In this document: positions 19,089 to 27,698 of the stretch, in pieces
Position numbering within the stretch: position 1 is the first letter of the stretch
Layout of the letters: the number at the start of each line of letters is the position of its first letter
Source of the DNA: VSJD01 sp964617825
GTDB taxonomy: Bacteria > Verrucomicrobiota > Kiritimatiellia > JAAZAB01
Direction: 5' to 3'
Assembly (NCBI GenBank): GCA_964617825.1
Contig: CAZTWL010000009.1
Span: forward strand, 1 to 64,000
DNA: 64,000 nt
Notes under the pieces: generated by a model
Told to the model about the DNA's origin: nothing
The model's database searches: none
What the model saw: the letters and a program-made list of their open reading frames with translations, nothing else
Made by a program: the position numbers and the translations under genes

Positions 19089-19289
19089 TCAGCTTGATCG
19101 CAACTGGGTTGGATTTTTACCAGTATTCTGCCGGACAAATTTTGCCATGTAATTGGCCGTGTCGAATCCGCATTGAGCCGCGATATCCGCCGCGCCCCAT
19201 GCCATTTTCTTTGATGACACGGAAAACATCATTGGTCGCAATATAATCATGGGCAGAAGATTACACAATGAAGAAAAATGCAGCGGCAA
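19089..19289 (-). pseudogene. Relic of an AraC-family regulator (C-terminal HTH only)
   Basis: The last 35 residues (ADIAAQCGFDTANYMAKF, then NTGKNPTQLR) match the end of the AraC/XylS DNA-binding domain: the second helix-turn-helix and the conserved GxxPxxxR-like finish. Nothing upstream of it in this frame resembles the first HTH or a ligand domain; the neighbouring frame reads NDVFRVIKENGMG, which may be more of the same gene after a frameshift. Only a fragment remains, ending 5 bases before uvrB. Confidence 0.6.
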
Positions 19290-19309
19290 CGGGGCAAAGG
19301 GATATGCTT

Positions 19310-19628
19310 ATAAGCGGCCGAACATACGGATGTCATCGTATCCATTTCACCAAAACAGGGCGTATGACTTCAAAATGGCTTTCGACCCTCCAAGGAGTTC
19401 CACGTCTGGGCGTTGGAACGGCAAGAGGGCCAATTGGACTGGTACTTAGGCGGACAGAAGCTCCACACCTACATCGGCGAGACACCGCAGGAAAAGATAT
19501 TTGTTCTGCTCGGCCTTTATCAAAGCGCATTGCCCGAATGGATCGGACCGACCGATCCCGACCTGCCCTATCCGCGCGATTTCGAGATCGACGATATTCG
19601 CGTGTACGAGCTTCAGCCTCCGGCATAA
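19310..19628 (+). pseudogene. Relic of a GH16/concanavalin-A-like glycosidase, C-terminal end with frameshift
   Basis: The second part, from about 19389, reads KEFHVWALERQEGQLDWYLG then, further on, PYPRDFEIDDIRVYELQ, the standard end of GH16-like beta-jellyroll enzymes (a strand with WYLDGQ, then a terminal VRVYE-type strand). The preceding part, in another frame, reads HQNRAYDFKMAFDP. Joining them needs one more C in the run at 19386-19388, which would give FDPSKEFHVW, the expected linker. So this is a 3'-end remnant with a one-base deletion. It lies opposite to the AraC relic and may be the remains of one sugar-use locus. Confidence 0.65.
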
Positions 19629-19664
19629 ACGCGATATCCGCAGCAAACCAGTTAATGGTTGCGC

Positions 19665-20711
19665 TCATTTTATTTCCAGCATCCTGGCCAGGGCCTTGCG
19701 AGCGTTCGCACGCAGGGCTCCCGGCACGCGCACGATCTGATCCTGCGGCCACTGTTCCAAGAGCGCCAGAAGCTTGGCTTCGGTCGTCAGAATCATATTC
19801 CGGCAAACCGATTGGCGAAGCGGCACGACCGTCAGGCGTCCTTGATACTGGCGCGCCAGGCGGTCCACCAGGTGAAACTCCGTGCCAATGACCACGGTCG
19901 AACCCGCCGGCGCCTCCGCGACATACTTGATGATCTGGGCCGTGGAACCATGCGCATCCGCCAGGCGGGTGGCGGCCGCAGGCGTTTCCGGATGCACGAT
20001 GATTTTTGCGCCTGGATATTTTTGGCGGGACGCCGTGATATCGTCCGCCGTAAAGGTATGCACGTGGCAATAGCCCTTCCAGACCAGAACCCGCGCGCGG
20101 GCAATGCGATCCGCACCCAACCCGCCCAATTCTTTGCCGGGATCATAAACCGCAACGGCCTCGTCCGGCAGGCCCAGGTCGTGCGCCGTGTTCGTCCCAA
20201 GATGTTCATCGGGAATGAAGAGAATGCGCTTGCCCTGGCCCAGCGCCCACTTAAACACCTTGACCGCATTGCTCGAAGTGCAGGTGCTGCCGCCATGTTC
20301 GCCGCAAAAAGCCTTGATAGCGGCAGAACTGTTGACATAGACAATCGGGACCCATCCGGCCGACGCGGAATTTCCCGGTTCGACTGCCAGAGCATTAATC
20401 TCCGACCAGGCCCTCAGCAACTCGCGCAGAGGCGCCATTGCGGCCATCGGGCAGCCGGCATGAATATCGGGCATATAAACCGTCTGGTTCGGGCCACTCA
20501 GGATATCCGCCGATTCCGCCATGAAATGCACGCCGCAGAAAACTATACGCTCAGCGTCCTTTTCGGCAGCCGCGCGCCGCGCCAATTCCAGCGAATCGCC
20601 GGTAACATCAACGTGCCGGAGGACTTCATCCTGCTGGTAATAGTGCCCCAAGATGAAGAGTTTTTTACCCCACTGCGTTCGAAATACTTCTATGGATTCG
20701 CTTATGGTCAT
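19665..20711 (-). CDS. nadA: Quinolinate synthase NadA
   Basis: A 4Fe-4S enzyme that condenses iminoaspartate with dihydroxyacetone phosphate to quinolinate in de novo NAD synthesis. The 348-residue protein shows ILGHYYQQDEV near the N-terminus, the three cluster cysteines C87 (AGCPMA), C144 (STCTSSNA) and C303 (SVCRNM), and conserved FIPDEHLGTN, HPETP and GTEFHLVDRL. AAGGA is 9 bases before the ATG. It starts 15 bases past the stop of the M4 peptidase gene on the same strand; that closeness looks accidental, since nadB and nadC are not nearby. Confidence 0.97.
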   Translation of the reverse strand: MTISESIEVFRTQWGKKLFILGHYYQQDEVLRHVDVTGDSLELARRAAAEKDAERIVFCGVHFMAESADILSGPNQTVYMPDIHAGCPMAAMAPLRELLRAWSEINALAVEPGNSASAGWVPIVYVNSSAAIKAFCGEHGGSTCTSSNAVKVFKWALGQGKRILFIPDEHLGTNTAHDLGLPDEAVAVYDPGKELGGLGADRIARARVLVWKGYCHVHTFTADDITASRQKYPGAKIIVHPETPAAATRLADAHGSTAQIIKYVAEAPAGSTVVIGTEFHLVDRLARQYQGRLTVVPLRQSVCRNMILTTEAKLLALLEQWPQDQIVRVPGALRANARKALARMLEIK

Positions 20712-20726
20712 GCTTGTCGTTCCTTG

Positions 20727-23411
20727 TTACATATCCTCGCAAAGCCGCCAGTATACTATCGGCGTCAGGTATCTCCCGCCGAAATTCTCCAGGTGCTGGG
20801 TAGCGCCGCCATGATAATGGATATACCACTCCGCAAGCGTGCGATCATACACCGCCAGGTCGGAAATGCCATCGCCGTCGAAATCGCCGGAAACAGGGAT
20901 GCAGTCCGCGCCGCCCCAGGAGTAGCCATTCATCAACCACGCCCCCGCGAGCGAATAGATGTTCCAGGCCGCATTCACGCGATTATAGAGCGCGAGATCC
21001 GATGCGCCATCGCCATCGTAATCGCCCGGCACGGGCACCATGTTCGGGCCGCCGAAATTACCGCGATCGATCCGGCCATTCTTGGCATACAGGATCAACC
21101 AATCGCCCGTGGTCTCCGAGTACAGGGCCAAGTCCGAACTACCGTCGCCATCGTAATCGCCCGGCACGGGGAAAAAGCCCGGGGCGCCGAAATTATCTCC
21201 GCACAACAGCCAGGTGCAGTCACGCGTCGATAGAATGTACCAGGCCGCAGTATCCGGATCATAGAGCGCACAATCCGTAAATCCATCGCCATTGTAATCG
21301 CCGGGCACCGGAATAAACGATCCTCCCCCGAAGCCGGTCATACCGGCAACCGTATTTGCTTCCAGATAAAAAACATGCCAGGTGGCGGCTTGCGGATCAT
21401 AAACCAGGGCATCCGACTTGCCGCCGCCGTTATAATCGCCCGGCACCGGCCGGCAGGCGCCGGACCCGAAATTCGCGCCATTGGCCAGCCAGTCCTGCGA
21501 CAGGGATGACCAGATATACCAGTTGCCATTGAGGATGTCATATAACGCAAAATCGCCGCAATTATCTCCGTCGTAATCGTTGTTCAATCCCAGCACGCGC
21601 AGATTCGAGGCCGCCGTCGGCATCGCGCTCCCCACCCCCACCGCCGACCAGGCCGCCATCACGCTTGTCGTCCAGGCAAGATTAAGATCCTGAGCAGCGG
21701 AAAGCCAGGCAGTCCGTGCGGCCCGGTAATCGGTATTCGGCCCGCAATAGACGGTCAATGCCCGATAAGCCAGTTGGCGCACATTCTCGATGCCGATGCC
21801 CGTGACGCTGTAATCGATGCCATCGTTGTTGCCGCTGCCGCCCTCCACGAGCAAGTAGGCCATGTGATTCTGCACGCCGCAATTATAATGCACACCGCCA
21901 TTATCGTCGCCGCCATAAAACCAATTCATCCCGTGATATTTGCTCGGATCGGCAAACCGCCCGGGATTACGCATGTCGCGCAAAGCCACCGTATTCGGAT
22001 AAGTGCAATCTTCGCCGATCAACCAGTCGGCCTTGCCTGGCGTGCGCCCGGGATAACTGGCGCGCCCGTCATCCTGGCTGGCAAATTCCACAAACGTGCC
22101 GAATATATCGGAGAAGGACTCATCCAATGCCCCTGATTCGCCTTGGTAGATCAGCCCCGCCGTATGCTCCGTGACGGCATGCGTAAACTCGTGGCCGCAT
22201 ACGTCCAGCGTGGCCAGTTCGGCAAATAACGCGCCCGAATAAAAGAAAAATGCCTGGTCAGCCGTCGACCAGTAAGCATTGTCCGTGCCGCCCCACATAT
22301 GCACATTGGCGCGGGCCTGCGCGCCCTGGGCATCGTAACCGCTGCGCCCATGCACGTTGAGGTAATAGTTGCCGATCAAGTTGAAATTATAGGCCGCCGA
22401 AATTTCCGTTGGATCCGAAGCGACCCAGGAATTAGAACCGCGAAAGGCCACCGATCCGCTGTCGGGATAGGAAGACGTATTGTCGCTGTTATAAATCAAC
22501 CAAGCGGCATTGGAAAGCCAGTAAAGGCCGCTGGCGAACAAACCCGGCAACATCACGCGCGCACCGCCTTCCCCATACAGCATATTCCCGTTGATGGCAA
22601 CATCACTCATGGACTTTGAGGCCGACACCGTGCGGATGTCATTATATCGATTCAAGACAACCCCGGATTGCGCGTCAACCCAGTAGCGCCAGCAACCGGC
22701 GCCTGCTCCGGCATCGGTATAAGTCAGGGTCATTTCGTAGGCCAACGCCGGCACAACGCCCCGCGCATAAATCACTATTTCCGGGGTTCCCCAGAGATGA
22801 CCGACCGGCAGTCCCATGGCTGCCAAGTCGTTCCCGGCCGCAGTCAGCGCCGCCAAAGGGCCAATGTGCGGCGTCGAATCCACCGACAGGTTCGGGATAT
22901 AACGTCCGTTGACCTGGTAGGGCTGTCCGCGGCGATTGAAATGCACAATCAATTCGCCGCCGACCACGCGCCGACCGCCTGCCATCTGGCGCAAGCGCGC
23001 ATGATGAAAACCCTGATCATCGGCATCCACGCGATAGGATTCAAATTCTTGCGCGGCATTATTGATCCGGTAGGCCGCCGCGACCCGCTCCATGACGGCG
23101 ACAGCCGCCCCGCGATAGTCACCCCGAAGGCCGGTAACCGGCCCCGTCATGCCCGCAAGCCCGGCGCCGCGCAGCGAGGCTGGCGCTCCGGTTTGTTCAT
23201 CCCACTGGACCGCAACAGCGGGCAGCGCTTTCAGCGCCGCCACTTGAGCGGCCTTTGCCGCGCGAACCGCTTCCGGGGTGGCCTGCGCAGCTGACGCAGC
23301 CGCAACGGCGTTCCTTGGGCGCAGTGCATCATCCGCACGCAAAGCCCATCCGGGCAAAACTCCGGCCAGCGCACCGAGTGCCAGGCCAACGATTATCGGA
23401 AAGGATTTCAT
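20727..23411 (-). CDS. Exported M4 (thermolysin-like) metallopeptidase with calcium-binding C-terminal repeats
   Basis: A secreted zinc endopeptidase of 894 residues. A signal peptide (MKSFPIIVGLALGALAGVLP) is followed by a propeptide of FTP/PepSY type (about 60-230, including QMAGGRRVVGGELIVHF). The catalytic domain carries HEFTH (407-411) and the third ligand Glu431 in GALDESFSD, then GGVHYNCGVQNHM with the family histidine. From about residue 600 there are six repeats of about 50 residues of the type GDYDGDGxxDLALY...W.I, the DxDxDG calcium loop of VCBS/FG-GAP-like repeats, probably a propeller or a surface-binding module. A similar repeat set occurs in the neighbouring gene at 23577. The start at 23411 fits the signal peptide; a 12-codon longer form is possible. 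Confidence 0.9.
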   Translation of the reverse strand: MKSFPIIVGLALGALAGVLPGWALRADDALRPRNAVAAASAAQATPEAVRAAKAAQVAALKALPAVAVQWDEQTGAPASLRGAGLAGMTGPVTGLRGDYRGAAVAVMERVAAAYRINNAAQEFESYRVDADDQGFHHARLRQMAGGRRVVGGELIVHFNRRGQPYQVNGRYIPNLSVDSTPHIGPLAALTAAGNDLAAMGLPVGHLWGTPEIVIYARGVVPALAYEMTLTYTDAGAGAGCWRYWVDAQSGVVLNRYNDIRTVSASKSMSDVAINGNMLYGEGGARVMLPGLFASGLYWLSNAAWLIYNSDNTSSYPDSGSVAFRGSNSWVASDPTEISAAYNFNLIGNYYLNVHGRSGYDAQGAQARANVHMWGGTDNAYWSTADQAFFFYSGALFAELATLDVCGHEFTHAVTEHTAGLIYQGESGALDESFSDIFGTFVEFASQDDGRASYPGRTPGKADWLIGEDCTYPNTVALRDMRNPGRFADPSKYHGMNWFYGGDDNGGVHYNCGVQNHMAYLLVEGGSGNNDGIDYSVTGIGIENVRQLAYRALTVYCGPNTDYRAARTAWLSAAQDLNLAWTTSVMAAWSAVGVGSAMPTAASNLRVLGLNNDYDGDNCGDFALYDILNGNWYIWSSLSQDWLANGANFGSGACRPVPGDYNGGGKSDALVYDPQAATWHVFYLEANTVAGMTGFGGGSFIPVPGDYNGDGFTDCALYDPDTAAWYILSTRDCTWLLCGDNFGAPGFFPVPGDYDGDGSSDLALYSETTGDWLILYAKNGRIDRGNFGGPNMVPVPGDYDGDGASDLALYNRVNAAWNIYSLAGAWLMNGYSWGGADCIPVSGDFDGDGISDLAVYDRTLAEWYIHYHGGATQHLENFGGRYLTPIVYWRLCEDM

Positions 23412-23576
23412 TGGTCTGATTGTCGCAAACCGCATTCCGTTGCACAAGGCTTTTTGAGGTTTACCGCATAGGGGAAGGTGCTCCGGACGCCTATTTTCCC
23501 CATTGTTTCCCCTTGACTTTCCATGACGATCTGTTAAGTTATAATAAGTTAAAGTACACTAACACAGGGGGTGGCC

Positions 23577-25337
23577 ATGAAAGTAAGCAGTGGGATAGCG
23601 GCAGGATGTGCAGTCTGGACATTTATCCTTGCACAAAGCGCAATCGGGCAGACAGCCCAAGGTCCACTCCGCCCCGAAGGCATGGCGCTTGCGGATGCCA
23701 ATGCGCCGCAACCGGTCAAAGTGGTGGTCGGGCGCAGTGATGTGCCTCCCTTTCAGGTCGCGCCGCCGGCCAATTTCGCCAAGCAGCCCAAAACCGCGAC
23801 GTTCACGATCAATTACCTGAATGCAGGCGAAGTGAACTATTACGGCGACGTCTGCATCGGCTGGCCGGAGGATGCCAAGGCGGCCTTTACCTATGCCGCC
23901 AATATCTGGGGCACCTTGCTGAATTCCTCCGTACCGATCAAGATCAGCGCCTGCTGGGCCAATATGGGCACCGGCGGACTTTTAGGGCATGGCGGCGCAC
24001 GCAGCTATTACAAGGATTTTGCCGGCGCCTTCCAAGCGGGCACTTACTTTCCGGTGGCCATCGCCAATGCCATCTATGGCAGCGATCTGAATGGCAACAC
24101 GGAAGAAATTGTGATTGCTTATAATGCCCAATTCACTGAATGGTATTTCGGCACGGGAACTTGTCCCGCGGATAAGTGGGACTTTGTGCAGGTCATTATG
24201 CACGAGATGTGCCATGGACTCGGCTTCATCGGGTCCATGTCCGTTTCCGGCAGCACGGGCTACTGGGGCCTATCCGGATATCCCACGATTTACGATCGTT
24301 TCACCGAAAACGGGTCCGGCACAAAATTGCTGACCTACACCAGCGGCTCAGTCGCGCTCTACAACCAGCTGGTTAGCGGCAACATCTATTTTAATGGCGC
24401 CAACGCCAACGCGGGCAACGGCGGCGCCAAGGTCAAGCTGTATGCGCCAAGCACCTGGGCCGGAGGTTCGAGTTATGCGCATCTTGACGAAATCTTCAAC
24501 GGCACAGCCAATGCCATGATGACTTATTCGGTTAATAGCGGCGAAACCATTCATAATCCCGGCCCGGTTACCATGGGCATTTTGAAAGACAACGGCTGGT
24601 CGGAGGATCCCAATCCACCGCACCCGACGATCGAGGGCTCGCCCCTGCTGACGGATTATGACGGCGACCGCTATGCCGACCCGACAATCTATCGCACCGA
24701 CGGTATATTTCGCTTACTGCTGTCCTATCTGGGTTATTACACTTACAGTACGGTCTATAACTCTGCGTGCATTGCCCAGCCGGGAGATTTCGACGGCGAC
24801 GGCGCTGCGGATCCCGCGGTGGTGGACACCTCCAGCGGCTACTGGCGCTTCTACAGTTCCGCCAACGGCTACGCGCGATCTTATATCCCCGTCATCTGGT
24901 ATGCCTCGAGCGCCACGCCGGTTTGCGGCGATTTCGACGGCGACCGGTACGCCGATCCAATGGCTTATGTCCCCGCAAGCGGCGAGTGGTATATCCTCTC
25001 GTCCGGCTATGACTACGAGATGTATTACTATATGATTTGGGGCGCATCCGGATACTCCCCCGTCTGCGGCGACTTCGACGGCGACCGCTATGCCGACCCC
25101 ATGCTCTACAACGATGCCACCGGTTACTGGTATATCCTGAGGTCGCGCTATCACTACAGTCAGGCAAGCATGTGGTTCGGTTTGTCCGGCTATACGCCGC
25201 TCACCGGCGACATCGATGGCGACCGCTATACGGACTTGGCCGTCTACAACAAAACATCGGGACAATGGTACATCCTGCTCTCCAGCAGCGGCGATCAAAA
25301 CTACATCGGCGGCGTCTGGGACGGCAGTTCGCTCTAA
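23577..25337 (+). CDS. Exported HExxH metallopeptidase-like protein with VCBS-like repeats (paralogue A)
   Basis: A 586-residue secreted protein: signal peptide about 1-25 (MKVSSGIAAGCAVWTFILA), a short pro-region (PLRPEGMALADANAPQPV), and a putative zinc-peptidase domain with IMHEMCHGLGFIGSM (H209, E210, H213). A metzincin would place a third His/Asp at the eleventh motif position, where this protein has Gly, so the third ligand lies elsewhere or is missing. From about residue 360 there are five repeats with DYDGDRYADP / DFDGDRYADPMAY and WYIL strands, as in the M4 peptidase next door. The ATG at 23577 has AGGGGG just upstream. Its first 330 residues are nearly identical to the next gene. 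Substrate unknown. Confidence 0.75.
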   Translation: MKVSSGIAAGCAVWTFILAQSAIGQTAQGPLRPEGMALADANAPQPVKVVVGRSDVPPFQVAPPANFAKQPKTATFTINYLNAGEVNYYGDVCIGWPEDAKAAFTYAANIWGTLLNSSVPIKISACWANMGTGGLLGHGGARSYYKDFAGAFQAGTYFPVAIANAIYGSDLNGNTEEIVIAYNAQFTEWYFGTGTCPADKWDFVQVIMHEMCHGLGFIGSMSVSGSTGYWGLSGYPTIYDRFTENGSGTKLLTYTSGSVALYNQLVSGNIYFNGANANAGNGGAKVKLYAPSTWAGGSSYAHLDEIFNGTANAMMTYSVNSGETIHNPGPVTMGILKDNGWSEDPNPPHPTIEGSPLLTDYDGDRYADPTIYRTDGIFRLLLSYLGYYTYSTVYNSACIAQPGDFDGDGAADPAVVDTSSGYWRFYSSANGYARSYIPVIWYASSATPVCGDFDGDRYADPMAYVPASGEWYILSSGYDYEMYYYMIWGASGYSPVCGDFDGDRYADPMLYNDATGYWYILRSRYHYSQASMWFGLSGYTPLTGDIDGDRYTDLAVYNKTSGQWYILLSSSGDQNYIGGVWDGSSL

Positions 25338-25351
25338 ACCCATCATTTGGC

Positions 25352-25394
25352 GGCAAAAGGCCTTGCCGGTCGCAAATTTACAAGGCCTTTTGCC
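25352..25394. repeat. Long perfect inverted repeat between the two peptidase genes
   Basis: GGCAAAAGGCCTTG (25352-25365) and CAAGGCCTTTTGCC (25381-25394) form a 14-bp perfect stem with a 15-base loop, 14 bases after the stop of paralogue A. It could act as a transcript end or 3' stabiliser; no T-run follows, so an intrinsic terminator is uncertain. Confidence 0.55.
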
Positions 25395-25422
25395 CTGCCA
25401 GACAATTTTCAATTATTGTGGC

Positions 25423-25450
25423 TTGACTGCATCGCATGCTTTGGTACTTT
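25423..25450 (+). promoter_or_regulatory. Candidate promoter of the second metallopeptidase gene
   Basis: TTGACT (25423-25428), 16 bases, then TACTTT (25445-25450), about 57 bases before the start codon at 25507. Suggests that the duplicate has its own promoter. Sequence match only. Confidence 0.4.
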
Positions 25451-25506
25451 TACGATCATTAGTGTGCGGCGTCTGAAACGCTCGGTATTAACAGAAGGAG
25501 AAACGC

Positions 25507-26937
25507 ATGAAAGTGAAAGGTTGCTCGGCGGTGGGATTGGTGGTTGGGGCATTGATCTTCGCGCAGGGCGCCATCGGCCAGACGGCTCAAGGGCCACTGC
25601 GTCCAGAAGGAATAACACTGGATGACGCAAGTACGCCGCCGCCGGTCAAGGTAATGATCGGACGGAACGATGTGCCGCAATTTAAAGTTGCTCCGCCGGC
25701 CAATTTCGCCAAGCAGCCTAAAACCGCGACGTTCACGATCAGTTACCTGAACGCAGGCGAAGTGAACTATTACGGCGACGTTTGCATCGGCTGGCCGGAG
25801 GATGCCAAGGCGGCCTTTACCTATGCCGCCAATATCTGGGGAACCTTGCTGAATTCGTCCGTGCCGATCAAGATCAGCGCCTGTTGGGCCAACATGGGCA
25901 CCGACGGACTTTTGGGGCATGGCGGCGCGCGCACCTATTACAGGGATTTTGCCGGCGCCCCGCTGGGCGCCACGTTTTATCCCGTGGCGATCGCCAACGC
26001 CATCTATGGCAGCGACCTGAATGGCGGCACGGAAGAAATTGTGATCGCCTATAACGCCCAGTTCACCGACTGGTATTTCGGCACGGATACCTGCCCGGCG
26101 GACAAGATTGACTTCGCCCAAGTAATCATGCATGAGATGTGCCATGGTCTCGGATTCATCGGCAGCATGTCAGTTTCCAGCAACTTGGGTTATTGGGGCA
26201 TATCCGATGGCTCGGCAAATTATCCGGTTATTTACGATCGGTATACCGAGGGCGGGGACGGCACCAAATTGCTGGCCTACAGCAGCGGCACGGCCGCGTT
26301 GTATAACCAATTGGTGAGCGGCAGCGTCTATTTCAACGGCCCCAACGCCAATGCCGGCAACGGCGGCGCCAAGGTTCCGCTGTATGCGCCGAGCACCTGG
26401 TCGGATGGATCGAGCTACGCGCATCTGGCTCAAAGCTTCGTGGGCACCGTCAACGGCATGATGACGTATGCGGCCGATTATGGTTCGACAATCCATGATC
26501 CCGGTCCGGTCACCAAGGGCATCTTGGCCGACAATGGCTGGAACGCGGCAAACACTATCGGACCGGTCATCTATGCCAATGGCGTAACAAACGCGATCAC
26601 GGTTGCCTACCCCACTCCCGTGAACATCAACGTGGCCATGAATGCCGGCGGGTATGCGGGCACAAGCGTTGACTGGTGGGTGGTTGTCAACGCCCGCGGC
26701 GGCGGCTGGTATTGCATGAACAGCGCCATGCAGTTGCTCGAATTCACCGACTGGACCGCGTGCCAGCCGATTCTCCAGTCCCCGCTGTTCACCATCGGGT
26801 CCACGCCCGTCATGAGCGGTCTTGTCATTGCTCCCGGTGTTTATGACTTCTGGTTCGCCATAACTTATCCGATGACCGGGAACATAACCACCAGCCAAGT
26901 GACGTTGTTCGACAAAGTTACGGTCACCGTTCAGTAA
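25507..26937 (+). CDS. Exported HExxH metallopeptidase-like protein with a different C-terminal module (paralogue B)
   Basis: A 476-residue secreted protein with signal peptide, pro-region and putative peptidase domain closely matching paralogue A (HEMCH again at 209-213, again followed by GLGFIG). After about residue 350 the two diverge: this one has no calcium repeats but a beta-rich module of about 120 residues that begins YANGVTNAITVAYPTP, continues with VDWWVVVNARGGGWYC and ends FDKVTVTVQ. The same kind of module starts at the end of the lytic-transglycosylase-like protein at the right edge (KANGVEGQIAVNYPAP). AAGGAG precedes the ATG by 6-7 bases. The module is probably for binding or sorting; function inferred only. 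Confidence 0.75.
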   Translation: MKVKGCSAVGLVVGALIFAQGAIGQTAQGPLRPEGITLDDASTPPPVKVMIGRNDVPQFKVAPPANFAKQPKTATFTISYLNAGEVNYYGDVCIGWPEDAKAAFTYAANIWGTLLNSSVPIKISACWANMGTDGLLGHGGARTYYRDFAGAPLGATFYPVAIANAIYGSDLNGGTEEIVIAYNAQFTDWYFGTDTCPADKIDFAQVIMHEMCHGLGFIGSMSVSSNLGYWGISDGSANYPVIYDRYTEGGDGTKLLAYSSGTAALYNQLVSGSVYFNGPNANAGNGGAKVPLYAPSTWSDGSSYAHLAQSFVGTVNGMMTYAADYGSTIHDPGPVTKGILADNGWNAANTIGPVIYANGVTNAITVAYPTPVNINVAMNAGGYAGTSVDWWVVVNARGGGWYCMNSAMQLLEFTDWTACQPILQSPLFTIGSTPVMSGLVIAPGVYDFWFAITYPMTGNITTSQVTLFDKVTVTVQ

Positions 26938-27006
26938 GTTTAAAACCGGGCGTTTGCCGATCCTGGAAATAGCGAGGGGCAGACGGCGCCAATAAGCAGC
27001 TCATTC

Positions 27007-27666
27007 TTAAGCGGGGCAATTACCCTTGGGGGGTTGCCCCGCTCTTTTTTCCAGCCAATCTATAATCCGCGCCGCCACCTTGAGCTTGGTCATAAGCGGC
27101 AAAACCCGCACACAACCGTCCGCATCCAGCAACGTCACCCGGTTGGTATCCACTTCAAAACCGGCATCGCGGCGACTGACGTCATTGGCCACAATCAGGT
27201 CCAGGTTCTTCTCCGTCAATTTGCGGCGCGCTTCCCCGACCAGCCGCTGCGTCTCCGCGGCAAATCCAACAAATACACGCCGCCCCTTTTTGGATCGCAA
27301 AGTCTTGAGAATGTCCGGCGTCGGTTCCAGATGCAACACCCCGGACGCCGTTGCCTTCTTGATTTTTTGAGGAGCGACGCGGCGCGGACGCCAGTCGGCC
27401 ACGGCGGCGGCCATGATGAGCGCATCGCATCGGCTCAGATGGCGCCGAACGGCCGACAGCATCTCGGCCGCCGTCGTCACCGCCACAAGGACGACCTTTG
27501 GCGGGGGGCGCAGCGCCACCGGCCCGGAAATCAAGGTGACGGCATGGCCCCGCCGCGCAGCCACGCGCGCCAAGGCATATCCCATCTTGCCGCTGGACCG
27601 GTTGCTTATAAAACGCACCGGATCGATCGCTTCACGCGTGGGACCGGCTGTAATTAAAATGCGCAT
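27007..27666 (-). CDS. coaB: Phosphopantothenate-cysteine ligase (separate CoaB)
   Basis: Joins cysteine to 4'-phosphopantothenate in CoA synthesis. The 219-residue protein begins MRILITAGPTREAID and continues with RFISNRSSGKMGYALA, the nucleotide-binding opening of CoaB, then AAAVADWRPRRV and, late, VGFAAET and LIVANDVSRRDAGF. It is not fused to CoaC; the partner is the next gene upstream, 32 bases away. The start at 27666 is taken because CoaB proteins begin with this strand; 16 further codons upstream are non-homologous. The last codons overlap a terminator hairpin that reads in the opposite direction (27011-27050). Confidence 0.92.
   Translation of the reverse strand: MRILITAGPTREAIDPVRFISNRSSGKMGYALARVAARRGHAVTLISGPVALRPPPKVVLVAVTTAAEMLSAVRRHLSRCDALIMAAAVADWRPRRVAPQKIKKATASGVLHLEPTPDILKTLRSKKGRRVFVGFAAETQRLVGEARRKLTEKNLDLIVANDVSRRDAGFEVDTNRVTLLDADGCVRVLPLMTKLKVAARIIDWLEKRAGQPPKGNCPA
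27011..27050 (+). terminator. Intrinsic terminator for paralogue B, lying inside the coaB 3' end
   Basis: GCGGGGCAA (27011-27019) and TTGCCCCGC (27034-27042) form a 9-bp stem, followed on the plus strand by TCTTTTTT (27043-27050). It is about 75 bases past the peptidase stop. The same bases encode the last residues of CoaB (PPKGNCPA) on the other strand. Confidence 0.75.
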
Positions 27667-27698
27667 GACGGAAAAGAATGGTTGATAGGCAACGATTT

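Noticed and set aside
23513..23545. TTGACT and TATAAT before paralogue A as a promoter
   Set aside because: The spacer is 21 bases, too long for a standard sigma-70 promoter; the TATAAT alone may be real.
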